Source: Pythium myriotylum
Lineage: Eukaryota > Oomycota > Peronosporomycetes > Pythiales > Pythiaceae
DNA: 64,000 nucleotides
Assembly (NCBI GenBank): GCA_023091665.1
Contig: JALJCQ010000012.1
Coordinates: forward strand, 1,860,001-1,924,000
Reading direction: 5' to 3'
The position numbers and the translations under genes were made by a program. The notes under the pieces were generated by a model. That model was given only the letters and a program-made list of their open reading frames with translations. It did no database searches and was not told the origin of the DNA. Below are positions 41,816 through 52,436 of this stretch, in pieces (position 1 is the first letter of the stretch; every line of letters begins with the position of its first letter).

Positions 41816-43573
41816 ATGGTCGCTGGAACTGCGGGGTCGCCCTCAGCGGTGTCATCGCGACTACTTCCTGGGTCGGCACTCGGGCGGCGTCGCCTCTCTT
41901 CGCTGCTGGCGCCAAGAGAGGAGGACGAGGCACGTCCGTTGCCCTCCGAGGATGTTTTGTTGTTAGTGCAAGAGTGGCTGACGGTCTGCGGGTTCTCCGC
42001 GACGCTCGGTTGTCTCGCGGACGAGTACTCGCGGTCGCTCGGACGGCCAGCACCACGTATGGACAAGTGGTTTGAGCTCACACAGCAACTGGACCTCGCG
42101 GCATTTGGAGATCAACCACAGGGTCCCGACGCGTTGCTAGAACGAATCGTGCAGCAGGCGCTCGAGCGATCGCTGAGACGCAAAGAACTCACGAAGCCAC
42201 AACCGACACCGACGACTGTGGTCGTGAGCAAGAGGCCTCTGACGGCATCGGCTGCGCTCAAGTTTGCGAGCAAGAGGGCACTGCCAACTGCACACAGCAG
42301 GAGTGCGACATCGCTGCCGTCGCCCGTGCCGAGACCTAGATCGGCAGTGCCTGTAGTTGTGGGGAGCAAGAGCACTCCGTGTCTATCGAGACAGGAGGAG
42401 CAGCGAGCGATCAGTAACAACCAAAGCATGTCCCGACCTACCATTACATCTACGGGATCTCTCGCAGCACCTCGCGAAGGGCAATCTAGTTCCCGGAAGC
42501 CTGCAACGGGCAGCCCATCGCGCTCTCCTTCTGGTCGGCGGTCTCCAGACAGCGCCACGAAACTTCAAACTACCGCAGAAACACGAAGACCTCCCGAGCG
42601 CCCGAGCACAGCACAATCGTCGGCAAGCACAACAACGAAGGAGGGCGGCACGGAGGCTGAGACGGTGCCTGAGAGAGACGACCCCATTGAGCTGGAGGAC
42701 ATGACGGAGGAGCGACTGGCCGAGCAGTTCGCAGGATTCTCAAGAAGTAACATCAAGCGATTGCGGCGCGTGCTGGCCAAGTCGAGTGCCCACTCGCAGG
42801 AACTGCAGCGCACGAAGAAAGCTCTGGACCGGATCCAGCTCAAGGCTCAGCTCAAGCACGAGCACAGCAACATCGCAGTGAAACAAACTGAGCTACTGAG
42901 CACAACCATGGACATGATCATCAAGGAACCGTGCTCGCTCTGTCGCCACGTTTTCCTCAAGAAGAACCTCACCACTCGAGTGAGCTATAAGAGTATTGTC
43001 GACCTGCGAGCCTCGTGGGCTGCCTCCAGGAGGAAAGGAGCGGCGTCGGCGACCCAGCCAGAGTCACCTACTAGTCATGACGTGGATGAAGACGACGCGA
43101 CCCCACCCCTCGTGGTTACTCTCGAGTCCACGCAGCAGATCTCACATCTCTACGATGAAGTGCCTGTATGCGTCTTCTGTGCACAGCTTGCGCTTGACTT
43201 TTCATCGTATCGACCGTCGTCAGCCGAGCGACAGCAGCGTCGAGAAGACGCGCGGCGTCGTTCAGTCGAGCTGCACAAACAGCGGGAAGAAGAGCGAGCG
43301 CGAAATCGGCTCAAATGCGACCCACTGGACTTCCACTCTTACGAGCTCAACAGCGACGACGACAGCGACGAAACCGAAGAGGTACTGGAGGTGGACGCTG
43401 GTGGTCGAGTCCATGTGGTGCGACGTCGTCGACGGCGACGTCAGACCGCGAGAACTCCAGCACAGACAGGACTCGTCTCCAAACGCCTCCACTACGACAA
43501 CTTGCGCAGCCAGAGCGTCCACGCGCTGAACCGCAAAGAGTGGGAGGTCATCTCGAGACAGCTGCAGGAATGA
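41816..43573 (+). CDS. LisH-domain protein with paired CxxC motifs
   Basis: 585 residues, one exon. The N-terminal region near residues 42-75 (DVLLLVQEWLTVCGFSATLGCLADEY) has the pattern of a LisH dimerisation motif, found in centrosomal and ubiquitin-ligase proteins. A long Ser/Pro/Arg-rich linker follows. Near residue 372 is EPCSLCRHVF and near 451 VPVCVFCAQ: two CxxC pairs that could bind one zinc ion, separated by about 75 residues. Then a basic coiled segment and an RRRRRR run. I do not recognise the full family; a microtubule or flagellar role is possible but not shown. Confidence 0.78.
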   Translation: MVAGTAGSPSAVSSRLLPGSALGRRRLSSLLAPREEDEARPLPSEDVLLLVQEWLTVCGFSATLGCLADEYSRSLGRPAPRMDKWFELTQQLDLAAFGDQPQGPDALLERIVQQALERSLRRKELTKPQPTPTTVVVSKRPLTASAALKFASKRALPTAHSRSATSLPSPVPRPRSAVPVVVGSKSTPCLSRQEEQRAISNNQSMSRPTITSTGSLAAPREGQSSSRKPATGSPSRSPSGRRSPDSATKLQTTAETRRPPERPSTAQSSASTTTKEGGTEAETVPERDDPIELEDMTEERLAEQFAGFSRSNIKRLRRVLAKSSAHSQELQRTKKALDRIQLKAQLKHEHSNIAVKQTELLSTTMDMIIKEPCSLCRHVFLKKNLTTRVSYKSIVDLRASWAASRRKGAASATQPESPTSHDVDEDDATPPLVVTLESTQQISHLYDEVPVCVFCAQLALDFSSYRPSSAERQQRREDARRRSVELHKQREEERARNRLKCDPLDFHSYELNSDDDSDETEEVLEVDAGGRVHVVRRRRRRRQTARTPAQTGLVSKRLHYDNLRSQSVHALNRKEWEVISRQLQE

Positions 43574-43602
43574 CACTGATAATTGTTTCGTGAGACTGCG
43601 CT

Positions 43603-44862
43603 TTACTGAATGTGTTCGAGGAGAATGTCCAACAGCCCATCCGGGTTGTCGATGTGGACCCAGTGGTCGGAGTTGGCCAGCACGTGGTGAAACACACGCT
43701 GGTGCTCTAGCGCTTTCATCCTGGCGAGGATCTGCGGAGTCCACATCTTGTTACGATCGGCTTGGACGAAGTGCACCTCCGTCTCGCTCGGCACATTTTC
43801 AACCACTGGCCACAGATCTACTTCCAGGAAGGACTCGAAGAGCTGCTCGATCACGGGAACGTCCATCTTCCACTCGTACGTCTCAGGCGACGAGGAGAGC
43901 ATCTTGAGATTGGTTGTGAGCCATTGAGCCTCGCCAATCCCGATGCCACCCGCCTGAAGGTCTTCGATCAACTGCTTTTTCGAATGAATCGGCAGTCGAA
44001 TCGCCTTGAGCACTGGAAGCACGCGCTCGATCGACGCCGTGACTTTGCGGTAGGCGTAATCGTTCTCCGCTACACCGAACCGTATTTGATTATCGATAGA
44101 GTTAGATAGCAGGAGTACTATCACAAACATACCACTGCCAGGCAGCGAGTCGAGCACCCAGACTTGCTCGGGAACTTTCCACGCCTGCCGCTGAGTCTCT
44201 TCGAGATACTTGATGGCGATCTTACCACCAAATGAGTGGCCTAGCACTGCATCCGGCTCAACCTGCAGCTTTTCAGCTAACGCTCTGCCAAACATACACA
44301 GAGACAGTATCAGAAGCAGTGCCATAAAACGGTGGACGTGGGTTGCCTCGTACAGCACGTCGTTGGCACAGGCCTGGATCGTGTGAGGTGCGGTCATCGA
44401 CGGAGAATCGCCATGCCCTACACAAAAGCGTCAAGCAAAGTAAGAGAGCGAGTTCTCACCCACAAGGCTGCTTCTCAGCGATCGTACCGCGGTGGTCAAG
44501 CGCGACAAAGCGCCAGTCCGGTCTCGCCGCCACGAGCCGCTGCGAGAACGTGCGCCAGTTGAGCTTGTTGCCTGGTATCTCACAGTGAGCACATCCAGAG
44601 CCTCTTCTCTGTCGTTTCGTGCGTGGCTACGCACCGAGAATGCCGTGCATGATGAAGGCTGTCTTGGTCGGCGCGAAGCCGCTCGACGCGTCCTCGAAGA
44701 CGCGGTAGGCCAGCGAGCTCTTCCCGCGCGCCGTCGACGCCGAGCTGCAGCCACAGACGCCGCGTTTCTCCAGTCAGCGCCTCGCTTTTCTCTTTCTACG
44801 ACACGCGTCGCCTACCGTCGCAGCGCTGCGCCGCTCGCGCGCGTCGTCATCGTCGCCCACAT
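43603..44862 (-). CDS. ABHD11: Alpha/beta hydrolase, ABHD11-like
   Basis: Six exons: 44862-44816, 44744-44635, 44571-44488, 44417-44354, 44284-44133 and 44069-43603, giving 307 residues. After the targeting-like start MWATMTTRASGAALRR comes TKTAFIMHGILGNKLNW (oxyanion region), ALDHRGHGDSPSM, the nucleophile elbow GHSFGGK, and the catalytic His in SDHWVHIDNP near the end. ABHD11 is a mitochondrial serine hydrolase; the short basic Ser/Arg N-terminus fits mitochondrial import. The 63-nt intron at 44070-44132 is a multiple of three and lacks a stop, so retention would add 21 hydrophobic residues without breaking frame. The other introns are 63-71 nt. Confidence 0.87.
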
Positions 44863-45063
44863 CGCTCGTCTTGTCAAATGAGCTCCTCGCCGGCGATGGT
44901 GCTTGGGGATGTGACGTCACTCGATAAAAATCTCTATTTCAGCGAATCCAAATGCATCTCACGCGTGTTTTCATCCAATCACACGAAATCATTCCTTTTG
45001 TCGCAGCTTTTCGCTGAAATCTAATGGTCTGTATATGATAGAATCGACGTCAACATGGCTACA

Positions 45064-47847
45064 CTAGTCCGAGTCCGACGAGTCCTGCTTGCCCTTGGTC
45101 TTGGGGCGGAACTCCTGCACGGGCGTGATCTGCACGGCGGCCTTGGAGCCGAAACGGATCTTGCTCACCTTGGTGGTCTTGGTGTCCTCGCTCGCGCTGT
45201 CGCCCTCGTTCGTCTCGCGCGTCGTCGACTCGTGGGACTTTTCGTGGAGCCGGCGGATCTTGGGCACGAGCATCATGCTCATCACGAGCGCCGTGCACCC
45301 GAGCAGCATGAAGCCCAAGAACGCGAAGAAGACAGTGGCCGGCAGATCCACGAGGTAGGCCATGGGCAGGATGACGACGCTGCCGAAGAGCACGACGAGC
45401 GCCGAGCCGAAGATCCAGATCGACTCCTGGAAGTCGGTCGAGACGTTGCGAATGAGGAACGAGAGGTAGAGCCCCATGAAGAGCACGATGGCCTTCCAGA
45501 AGATGAGCAGCGCCGTGAAGATGAAACTTGAGGACATGCACACGTGGTGGTCGATGGTCGCACCGCCAAGCGCGCCCACGGCCGTGGCTTTCAAATACGG
45601 CGCTGGGAAGTCTACGGCGAACCACGCCACAAGGATCACAATATCCACGAGCACGAAGACACCGAGGATCTTAAACATGGTCAGCGTTGACAACACGACG
45701 CGCTTCATGGCGCCCGACATGAAGACGCGGTAGACGCGCATCGACTTCACCACGAGCGAGCCGAAGATAAGCGTGAAGCCCAGCGATGTGACCACCGGTC
45801 GCGCTGCGCACAGGATCCGCGTTGGCTCGCCGGCATACACGACCGCGGCGCCACACATCATGATGCCTCCAATGATCATAACCGCGAGGAACTCGAACTG
45901 CGACCGCTTGATGATCGGCTCCTTGCGGAACTTGACGACGAAGCCGATCATGCCCAGCAGCAGCACGGCCAGCACGGCGGCGAGAGCGAGGATGACGCGG
46001 AAGAGTGGTGCCGAGTGCGGCGTAAACTCGCACGGGATCTCCACGGTCGCTGGGAGCTGGGCTCCGCCTGTGCATTCGAGCGACTTGGAGGCGTCTGCTG
46101 GGTCGGGCAGCAGCCAGTAGTACTCGGCCATGCGCTGGGCGTTGGAGTTGCATGCAGACACGCGAAACGAGTAGAACTGCGCGTCGCACGCCGGCGATGC
46201 GTACGTCCAGCCCCACCAGACGAACAGGTTGGCTTTTAGCCAGTCGCAACTCTTGCTCGTGCGGATGACAGCAGGTAACTCGGTCATGCCGCCATCGCAA
46301 ACGTAGGGCTTGGTCGCGTCCAGCGGGTGCGGGTCCTTCCAGGCCCAAGTGATCTCGCGTGGTTGGCCGTCGGAGCAGTGGAGAAAAGTGAAGTTGATGT
46401 GTTCAGCGCTACAAAGAGGCAAGCGGTCGAGCCAGCGGCGCCAGACCGAGTAGTTGTCGCGCACCCAGGAGCAGGCCGAGCTGAAGACCGGGTCGTCCGG
46501 CTCGATGGCGGTCGCGCCATTAGACGTGATGTCCACGTAGAGCTTGAGCAGGTCGTTCATGTGGATCTCTGTCAATGTGTACCGCGAAAGCAGTGTCGCG
46601 ATCGGCGGGTAGTCCTGCAGCAGCGACGAGCCGTAGAGGTTGAGCGTCGTGCTCTGGAAGTCGACCGAGAGAGGGTTGTTGGTCTTCTTGCCGTAGCCGT
46701 TCTCGCCGAAGTTGGCTTGGTTCAGTTTCACGAGCTCGGGCAGTGCTCGTGGAAGGAAGACACGAGCGAACTTGTTGTGGTGTACAAGGTGGAATGGGTC
46801 GGGCTCGTAGTGGAAGAAGAAGATGGGGACGCCCTTGGCCTCCATCTCGACGGCGTACGCCTCAATGGCGTCGGCGCCGATGAAGCAGTGGTACGACGCG
46901 ACCTTGTTGTTGGCCATACACGACTCGGCCCAGCCGTCGTCGTACGTCGGGTACATCATGATGAGCGCGAGGCACTTGCCGCCCTTGGCCTCGCGGTCAG
47001 TGCACGTGTCGGTTTTCGAGCACGAGTTCTTGCAACCGCGAAAGCCGTCAGCACAGATGACTTTCTTGGGCGGGTAGTAGTCCGTGTTGTTGAGAAAGAC
47101 GTCGACGTTGAGTGCTCCGATCAGCTTTTCGTTGGTGGCGTAGTCACGCCAGAAGTCGGCGCTGAAGGTCGGCGAGTACTGCGCTGGATCGATGCCCTGG
47201 TTGAGGAACTTGGTGGTCGTATAGAGGCCCGAGCGGCCGACGTAACTCTGGATGCCGGCCTTGTATGTTTCGTTCGCGTAGGCCGAGTGGTCTCGCCCCC
47301 ACTCTTCAAGGTTGATGTGGATGGGCGTGCAGAGTCCTTCGAGTGCGCTCGACATACGCGCGCCCATGTCCGCGGCGTTGGTTGACTTGTACAGCGAGAC
47401 GTTGTAACCCAGGACCTCTTGCGCGAGAATCAGGAACACCAGTGTCGTGAGCTGCGAACTCATCCACCCTTTGTACTCAACCACGAGCGAGCCGTTGGCC
47501 GTGCCGATGTCCGTTAGTGTACCCGTGCTTGGGTCGACTTGTGCGTTCACGCCCCAGAACTTGAACGGCGTGGCGGTGCAGGCCGTGGAGTAGAGTTTGT
47601 CCATGCGCCTGCCGTTGATGCGTGGGTCGTTGATTGCGAAGCGGCGACTCGGCAGCGCGGCGTGCAGGTGCGGGTGCTCGAGTCTTCCCTGTGCGTCGCG
47701 GGCCGTGGACGAGACCTTTTGCGTGGTCTCGACGCTTTGCACCCAGTCGTCGTTCAGACACGTGCCGAGGAAATGGTTCGGCGCGAACTGCGTGGCCGAG
47801 ACGCTCGCGAGGCCGCAGCACAGGGCGAACAGCAGTCGCCTCGCCAT
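45064..47847 (-). CDS. Class C GPCR with betaine-binding-type ectodomain
   Basis: 927 residues from the ATG at 47847 (MARRLLFALCCGLASVSA, a signal peptide); an upstream in-frame Met exists but would bury the signal. The extracellular half has KGWMSSQLTTLVFLILAQEVLGY and LEEWGRDHSAY, a pattern of the substrate-binding proteins of glycine betaine ABC transporters (OpuAC type), plus several cysteine pairs and NxS/T sites. Seven membrane segments follow between about residues 615 and 865, of the metabotropic-glutamate/GABA-B (7tm_3) type, then an acidic, Ser-rich cytosolic tail. It is probably a cell-surface sensor for a small solute signalling through G proteins. Ligand unknown. Confidence 0.85.
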   Translation of the reverse strand: MARRLLFALCCGLASVSATQFAPNHFLGTCLNDDWVQSVETTQKVSSTARDAQGRLEHPHLHAALPSRRFAINDPRINGRRMDKLYSTACTATPFKFWGVNAQVDPSTGTLTDIGTANGSLVVEYKGWMSSQLTTLVFLILAQEVLGYNVSLYKSTNAADMGARMSSALEGLCTPIHINLEEWGRDHSAYANETYKAGIQSYVGRSGLYTTTKFLNQGIDPAQYSPTFSADFWRDYATNEKLIGALNVDVFLNNTDYYPPKKVICADGFRGCKNSCSKTDTCTDREAKGGKCLALIMMYPTYDDGWAESCMANNKVASYHCFIGADAIEAYAVEMEAKGVPIFFFHYEPDPFHLVHHNKFARVFLPRALPELVKLNQANFGENGYGKKTNNPLSVDFQSTTLNLYGSSLLQDYPPIATLLSRYTLTEIHMNDLLKLYVDITSNGATAIEPDDPVFSSACSWVRDNYSVWRRWLDRLPLCSAEHINFTFLHCSDGQPREITWAWKDPHPLDATKPYVCDGGMTELPAVIRTSKSCDWLKANLFVWWGWTYASPACDAQFYSFRVSACNSNAQRMAEYYWLLPDPADASKSLECTGGAQLPATVEIPCEFTPHSAPLFRVILALAAVLAVLLLGMIGFVVKFRKEPIIKRSQFEFLAVMIIGGIMMCGAAVVYAGEPTRILCAARPVVTSLGFTLIFGSLVVKSMRVYRVFMSGAMKRVVLSTLTMFKILGVFVLVDIVILVAWFAVDFPAPYLKATAVGALGGATIDHHVCMSSSFIFTALLIFWKAIVLFMGLYLSFLIRNVSTDFQESIWIFGSALVVLFGSVVILPMAYLVDLPATVFFAFLGFMLLGCTALVMSMMLVPKIRRLHEKSHESTTRETNEGDSASEDTKTTKVSKIRFGSKAAVQITPVQEFRPKTKGKQDSSDSD

Positions 47848-48017
47848 TTTGCGGATAGCTCCGCTAGATACAGAGCGAGGTGTCGGTAGGGAACTGGATC
47901 GCCACGGGCGCAACAAGCTCAACACAAACGGCCGTTTCAATAGCATTTCCACTTATATTTACTCACGAAACAGCCAGCGAGGGTCGTCCTCGAAGAGGGA
48001 CACAGCGCTCGGGGAAA

Positions 48018-49060
48018 TTAGGTTGCGACTGGCCAGCCCGAGGAGAAGTTGAGCTTGTTCCAGCCAAAGAGTTTGTTGCCGTCCGCGTACCCGACGCGTG
48101 TGTCCACTGTCGCAACCACCAGACAACAGTCAGCAAGAAATCATCAAAAGTGCGAGCAGACTGCTTACCGTAGTGGTAGTAGATGATCGGCCCGTTGGCT
48201 GGGTCCTGGTACACGCCCTGGCCTCCTGGCGCGTACACGAACCCGTGGGACTCGAGCACAATCGAGCCTCCGCCCTGCGTGCACGACGTGCCCGCCTTGT
48301 CCACGAAGCCGCCGGTGGGTGACGATGATCGGCAGACTTTGATCTTGTACTCTTTCCCAGCGGCCGGGCGCTTGGTGTCGAGCCCGCAGCACTGGCCTTG
48401 CGAGTAGAAGAGGTAGTAGTAGGAACCGTGCTTGAAGAGGTAGCCTCCCTCAATCGAGTCGAAGGCCCGATCGTAGACGACCTGTCGTGGCGCCGACGAA
48501 GCGGCGACTGCTGTCGGCGGGTTTTTCATCGGGACCTGGTAGAGGTCGGTCCAGAAACTGCCGAAGGTCATGTAGAAATTGTTGCCATCCACGAGCAGGT
48601 TGGCATCGATGGCGTTGTACGGCTTGGACTTGTCGCTGGCCACGCCGATGGCGCCGTGGTCGGTCCATGAGCCGACGTCCATGGTCGTGGACGTGGCGAC
48701 GCCGATCGCCGACGTCTGCGAACCGAACGTGCTCACCGCGTAGTAGAGGTAGTACGTGTTGCCGACTTTCTGCACGTCCGGTGCCCAGAGCCCGTCGCGA
48801 CCGGGCAGATTGATGATGGAACCGGCGGGGATCGCAGCGCCTTTGTAGACCCATGGGCCTGTGATCGATGGCGCTGTGTGGATCGCGACCTTGCCGTTGG
48901 TCGAGAAGCGGAAGTAGGTCCCGTCCGAGCGGCGCATGATTGCCGGGTCGTGGGCGTTCCCGCAGAAGCCAGTGCATGCTCTTGGGTTCGGGTACGCGGT
49001 GACCACCGAGGAGCCGAGACCTAGAAGACCGACGGCGAGCGAGAGGAGGAGCTTGACCAT
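48018..49060 (-). CDS. Secreted GH43 endo-arabinanase
   Basis: Two exons, 49060-48169 and 48106-48018, with a 62-nt intron restoring [14 protein letters not shown]; 326 residues. A clear signal peptide ([22 protein letters not shown]) is followed by the five-bladed propeller of glycoside hydrolase family 43: NAHDPAI (catalytic base Asp), NAIDANL (Asp), SIEGGYL (acid Glu), and the C-terminal [15 protein letters not shown]. Such enzymes cut alpha-1,5-arabinan side chains of pectin outside the cell, suited to a plant-associated or saprotrophic oomycete. The gene resembles fungal arabinanases, so lateral transfer is possible. Confidence 0.92.
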
Positions 49061-51059
49061 GGTGATCGGGTGCCGGCGAAAACGATTGTGAGCAGCGACC
49101 TCAAGCAAGACAAGAGCGAGCCACAGGTGTGAAGAGGTCGGTGCTGCAGTTCCTCTGGCCCAGCTGCCCTGGAGTCGCCGCAAAGCAGAGAGGGACCGGT
49201 CGTGGGTTCGCACAGCACGGTGATAATCCTTTTCACAGTCAGCCTGCTGGCGCTCTCTTCCAATCCTATGGGATTGAGACTTTGGCGAAGAGACCGTCTC
49301 TGCCAAATGCTACGCCCGACTTCAAGATTTGCGGTCGAGATCCTCACACATCGTTGAGAAATGTGAGGAATGGTAGCTGCACACGTTTACGCTGTTTCCC
49401 ACATAGTCGGGTCGAGACGCATCACGCACCCAGCTGCTCCCCTCGCGACGCGATGGCTGACCGAGATCGCTGCCCAAGTCCACGCACTGAGGCTCTGTGA
49501 ACTGGGACGTTCGGTAGCAAGATGAAACTGGACGTCCATGAAGAGGCAGACGCACACACAACTTCCTTACAAAGTGTCTGCCTCTCGTGCAAAGCCCGGA
49601 CGACCTCAGCACTCTTCTGCCGAACCAGTTGCCTCGAACACATGGTCGAGTTGAGCAACATGGACAGCGCGAACACACGAGTTCACTGTTCGCACCGCAT
49701 GCCTCGCAATCTGGGTGTGGGGGCTGCAGACCTCCTGGATGAAACCCATTCAGATTCAGGCATCCACGTAGTGGACTTCCTCTGTGCGAGCTGCGGGAAT
49801 CGATGAAAGCAAGGTAGTCTGTGGCCTGAGAGGGCGAGGAAGGCGATTTGCAGGGCGGTCGATGAAGATGAACTGGGCAAGCAAGCGAAGGGTGGCTGAC
49901 TGAAAAACGAGGCCAAAACGTAATTGGGAATGTCGGCCAGACTCGTCTGAGAGTCTTTTGCAAGAACGAAACTCCATCGCGTTGGATTGTCCGGTGACCA
50001 TATGGGCGACGCGGATGAAGATCGCGTAGCAGGAAATGGGCCCGAGCGTCTGCTTGTGGTAATAGTCCTGACTGGATGTAGGGTTTCGTCGACGTTCCGT
50101 TCCATCACTAAAACCCTTGTTCACACCAAAAGGAGCGAATCCGGCTGTCCCGAGTTTCGCGCAGTGTGGCAAGCAGTTGGTAGTCATTATCAAGCTTGGA
50201 GAGATGGAAAGTGAGGCAAGCGAACTTATTGAATATTTGTTTGAACGATCCTGGGACTAGAATGTCGAGGCTGCTTAACGATTTTCCTTGAAGTAGAGAG
50301 TCTTTTGTGATGAAGCGGGAGAAGTCGATCGGGAGATGAAGGACATCTGGAAGACAGCCTGCACTGAGTCAGGCAATTGGCGCTCGAGTATTGTATAATT
50401 CCAGAATAGCCTAGTGCGATAGCTCACAGTATCCACGATATGAAGTGCGCTTCTCTTGCCGTCATTTTCGGTCGGCGTGCCGAGGAAATCGACCGCCTGG
50501 TAAGTTATCCTGTGCGGTTCGGTTCGACGAGATCGGATGAAACCTCAGTTGCGAATGGTGGAGCGCGTTTGGCGATGGCGGAGATTGTCTGCAGCTCAGT
50601 CGTCTTCACTAAATGTGTTTAGTCATCTTGAATTGATACGAGCTCACCCACCCAGCAGGAGCTCGTATAGGGTGTAGACCCACCACCACGCCCAAAGAGC
50701 CCAAGTAGCAATGAAATGTCCATTTACAAGCCAGGAAGAGGCTGTTGAGAAGTCAAGTATTTGCTCAAGCAGGTCAATCGACTAATTCTGAAGTTGACCC
50801 ACCTTAGCGAACACTCCTCTACGGACTGTGGGGAGAGGTCTTCCTTTCGCTTTTACTACTTCGAAGTACTTGTGGTATGTTCAATAATGGAATTGTAAAA
50901 TCTCAAATGTATGCACGAGCCGAGACTTTACTGAGGTTGCTGACCAAATAAAACGCAATTCAACGATACTTTGCTTAGCAACAGTCGTGTTCAGCCTCAC
51001 CTCCAAGACGACATCCAATCAATTCACTTATCCCTTTATCATTTACGCCGCGAGTGCGT
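49061..51059. other. Two-kilobase gene-poor region
   Basis: Sequence between the arabinanase start and the 3' end of the palmitoyltransferase gene. It contains one cysteine-rich open frame (49522-49806, listed separately). Other frames are short and lack domains. The part from 50200 to 51000 is AT-richer than its surroundings. No repeat, RNA gene or transposon was recognised. Confidence 0.45.
49522..49806 (+). CDS. Cysteine-rich orphan frame (doubtful)
   Basis: 94 residues with CLSCKA, LFCRTSC, VHCSHR and, at the end, DFLCASCGNR: two good CxxC pairs about 70 residues apart, as in small zinc-ribbon proteins of the Yippee/Mis18/FAM72 kind. It stops immediately after the second pair, where such proteins normally continue. 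It may be the remains of a gene, part of a spliced gene I could not complete, or chance. Confidence 0.22.
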   Translation: MKLDVHEEADAHTTSLQSVCLSCKARTTSALFCRTSCLEHMVELSNMDSANTRVHCSHRMPRNLGVGAADLLDETHSDSGIHVVDFLCASCGNR

Positions 51060-52436
51060 TTAGCAGCAGCTATAGTACTTGTTCTCCCACAGATTCTCGC
51101 AAATCTTCTCTGAATCTCTATCGAGAATCGGTGTTGGCGCCTTCCATAGCGTCGGTCGCCACGGCAGGCGCTTGTGGACGTGACCACGGGGATCCCTCGT
51201 CGAACGGAAGGTGGTCGCAAGCCACGACGGCTGCGGGCAACAGAAGAACGCAAGATTCGTATAGAATCCACGGCTGAAGGGGAGGTCGCACTCTCGGAAC
51301 CCACGCAAGTACGGGATTTTGTCGGTGCCGCTGCCGAACTCGTACGTGGTCATCGCGCTCATGGCGAGGAATGTGTGAAACACGAGCATAGAGCCTACAA
51401 AGAGGAGTAGAAGCTGGTCGACAGCGAATCTGTCAGTGCCGGTAGTGGGTAGCACGTGTTCGCGAGAGCAAACACACCGCAAGAATAGTCACGAGAAACA
51501 AGTGCCACCCATTTGCTTGCGACCATGACTCCCCGAGGTTGGGCTGCTGGAAACGAGCGGTGACAACGAGCAGTCCCACCACAAGCTCGTAGCTCTGGAA
51601 GAGAAGAAACCACCAGAAGCGGACGTGGTTCTTCTCGCCGATGCACGTGCCCAGGAGGTAGCAGTGGTGATCGAAGGTTGCAACACACCTGCCGCACGCA
51701 CGGCAGTGGTGTGATCGGAGTGGCTGTCGCACAAGAAAGCGGCTCGATCAGCCTCATTCTAGCGCACTTGCATTTGGGAGTAGGCAGGCATACCGGAAAA
51801 ATCGAGCATTCATCACAGAACGCATCGACGCCATCTTCGTCACCTTCAACCGCGCTGGTCGCAAGCGGTTGCTGCTCGAGCGACTGCACCGCATCGCCTT
51901 TCTCCTCGTAATTTTGCTCCCTGAGCGACTGCTGGAGCGCCGCGCGGATCTGCTGGATTCGCCGCTCGCGGTAGCTCCTTTCGGCGCTCTTCATTGGCGA
52001 TCGCAACTCATCTCTCTGGCTCGCGTCGTCCTCGACTTCGTCTTCTTCCTCCGTCGTGATTAGGTTTCCTTCTTCGTCCTCAACTTCCATGGCTCGTCGC
52101 AAGAGCTCTTCAAAGGGCACACCCACCGACCACCATTCAGCCGGGCCACGCGGCAGTCACTACAGACAGGGACGCACCGTCCGAGAGGAATCCAGGATCG
52201 CTGCCTTGCAGCCAGGCGTACGCGAGCGCGCTGAGCGCGACGGATCCGGCGACGAGCGCGCCCGACGGCTCGAGCGCGCGGCGCGGCGCTGGGAGCGTCA
52301 CGACGGCCAGCGCCAGCAGCGTCTTGAGCGCCGCGTAGCCGACGCGGTGCCGCGGCACGACGGTCGTGAGCACGAGGCGGCCCGGAGAGGACAGCGCCGC
52401 GAGCGGCGGACGCACCCGGGGCGCTGATGCCGCCAT
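51060..52436 (-). CDS. DHHC palmitoyltransferase
   Basis: Four exons: 52436-52178, 52107-51794, 51723-51474 and 51394-51060; 385 residues. Protein S-acyltransferases attach palmitate to cysteines of membrane-associated proteins. Two N-terminal membrane segments come first, then a charged loop (EVEDEEGNLITTEEEDE), then the cysteine-rich domain FCDECSIFPPLRSHHCRACG and RCVATFDHHC (DHHC catalytic motif), further membrane segments, and the TTYEF (TTxE) motif. Joining exons 2 and 3 restores the domain exactly. For the last intron the donor at 51473 keeps the membrane helix hydrophobic (79-nt intron); a donor 18 bases downstream (61-nt intron) would insert arginines. Confidence 0.9.
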
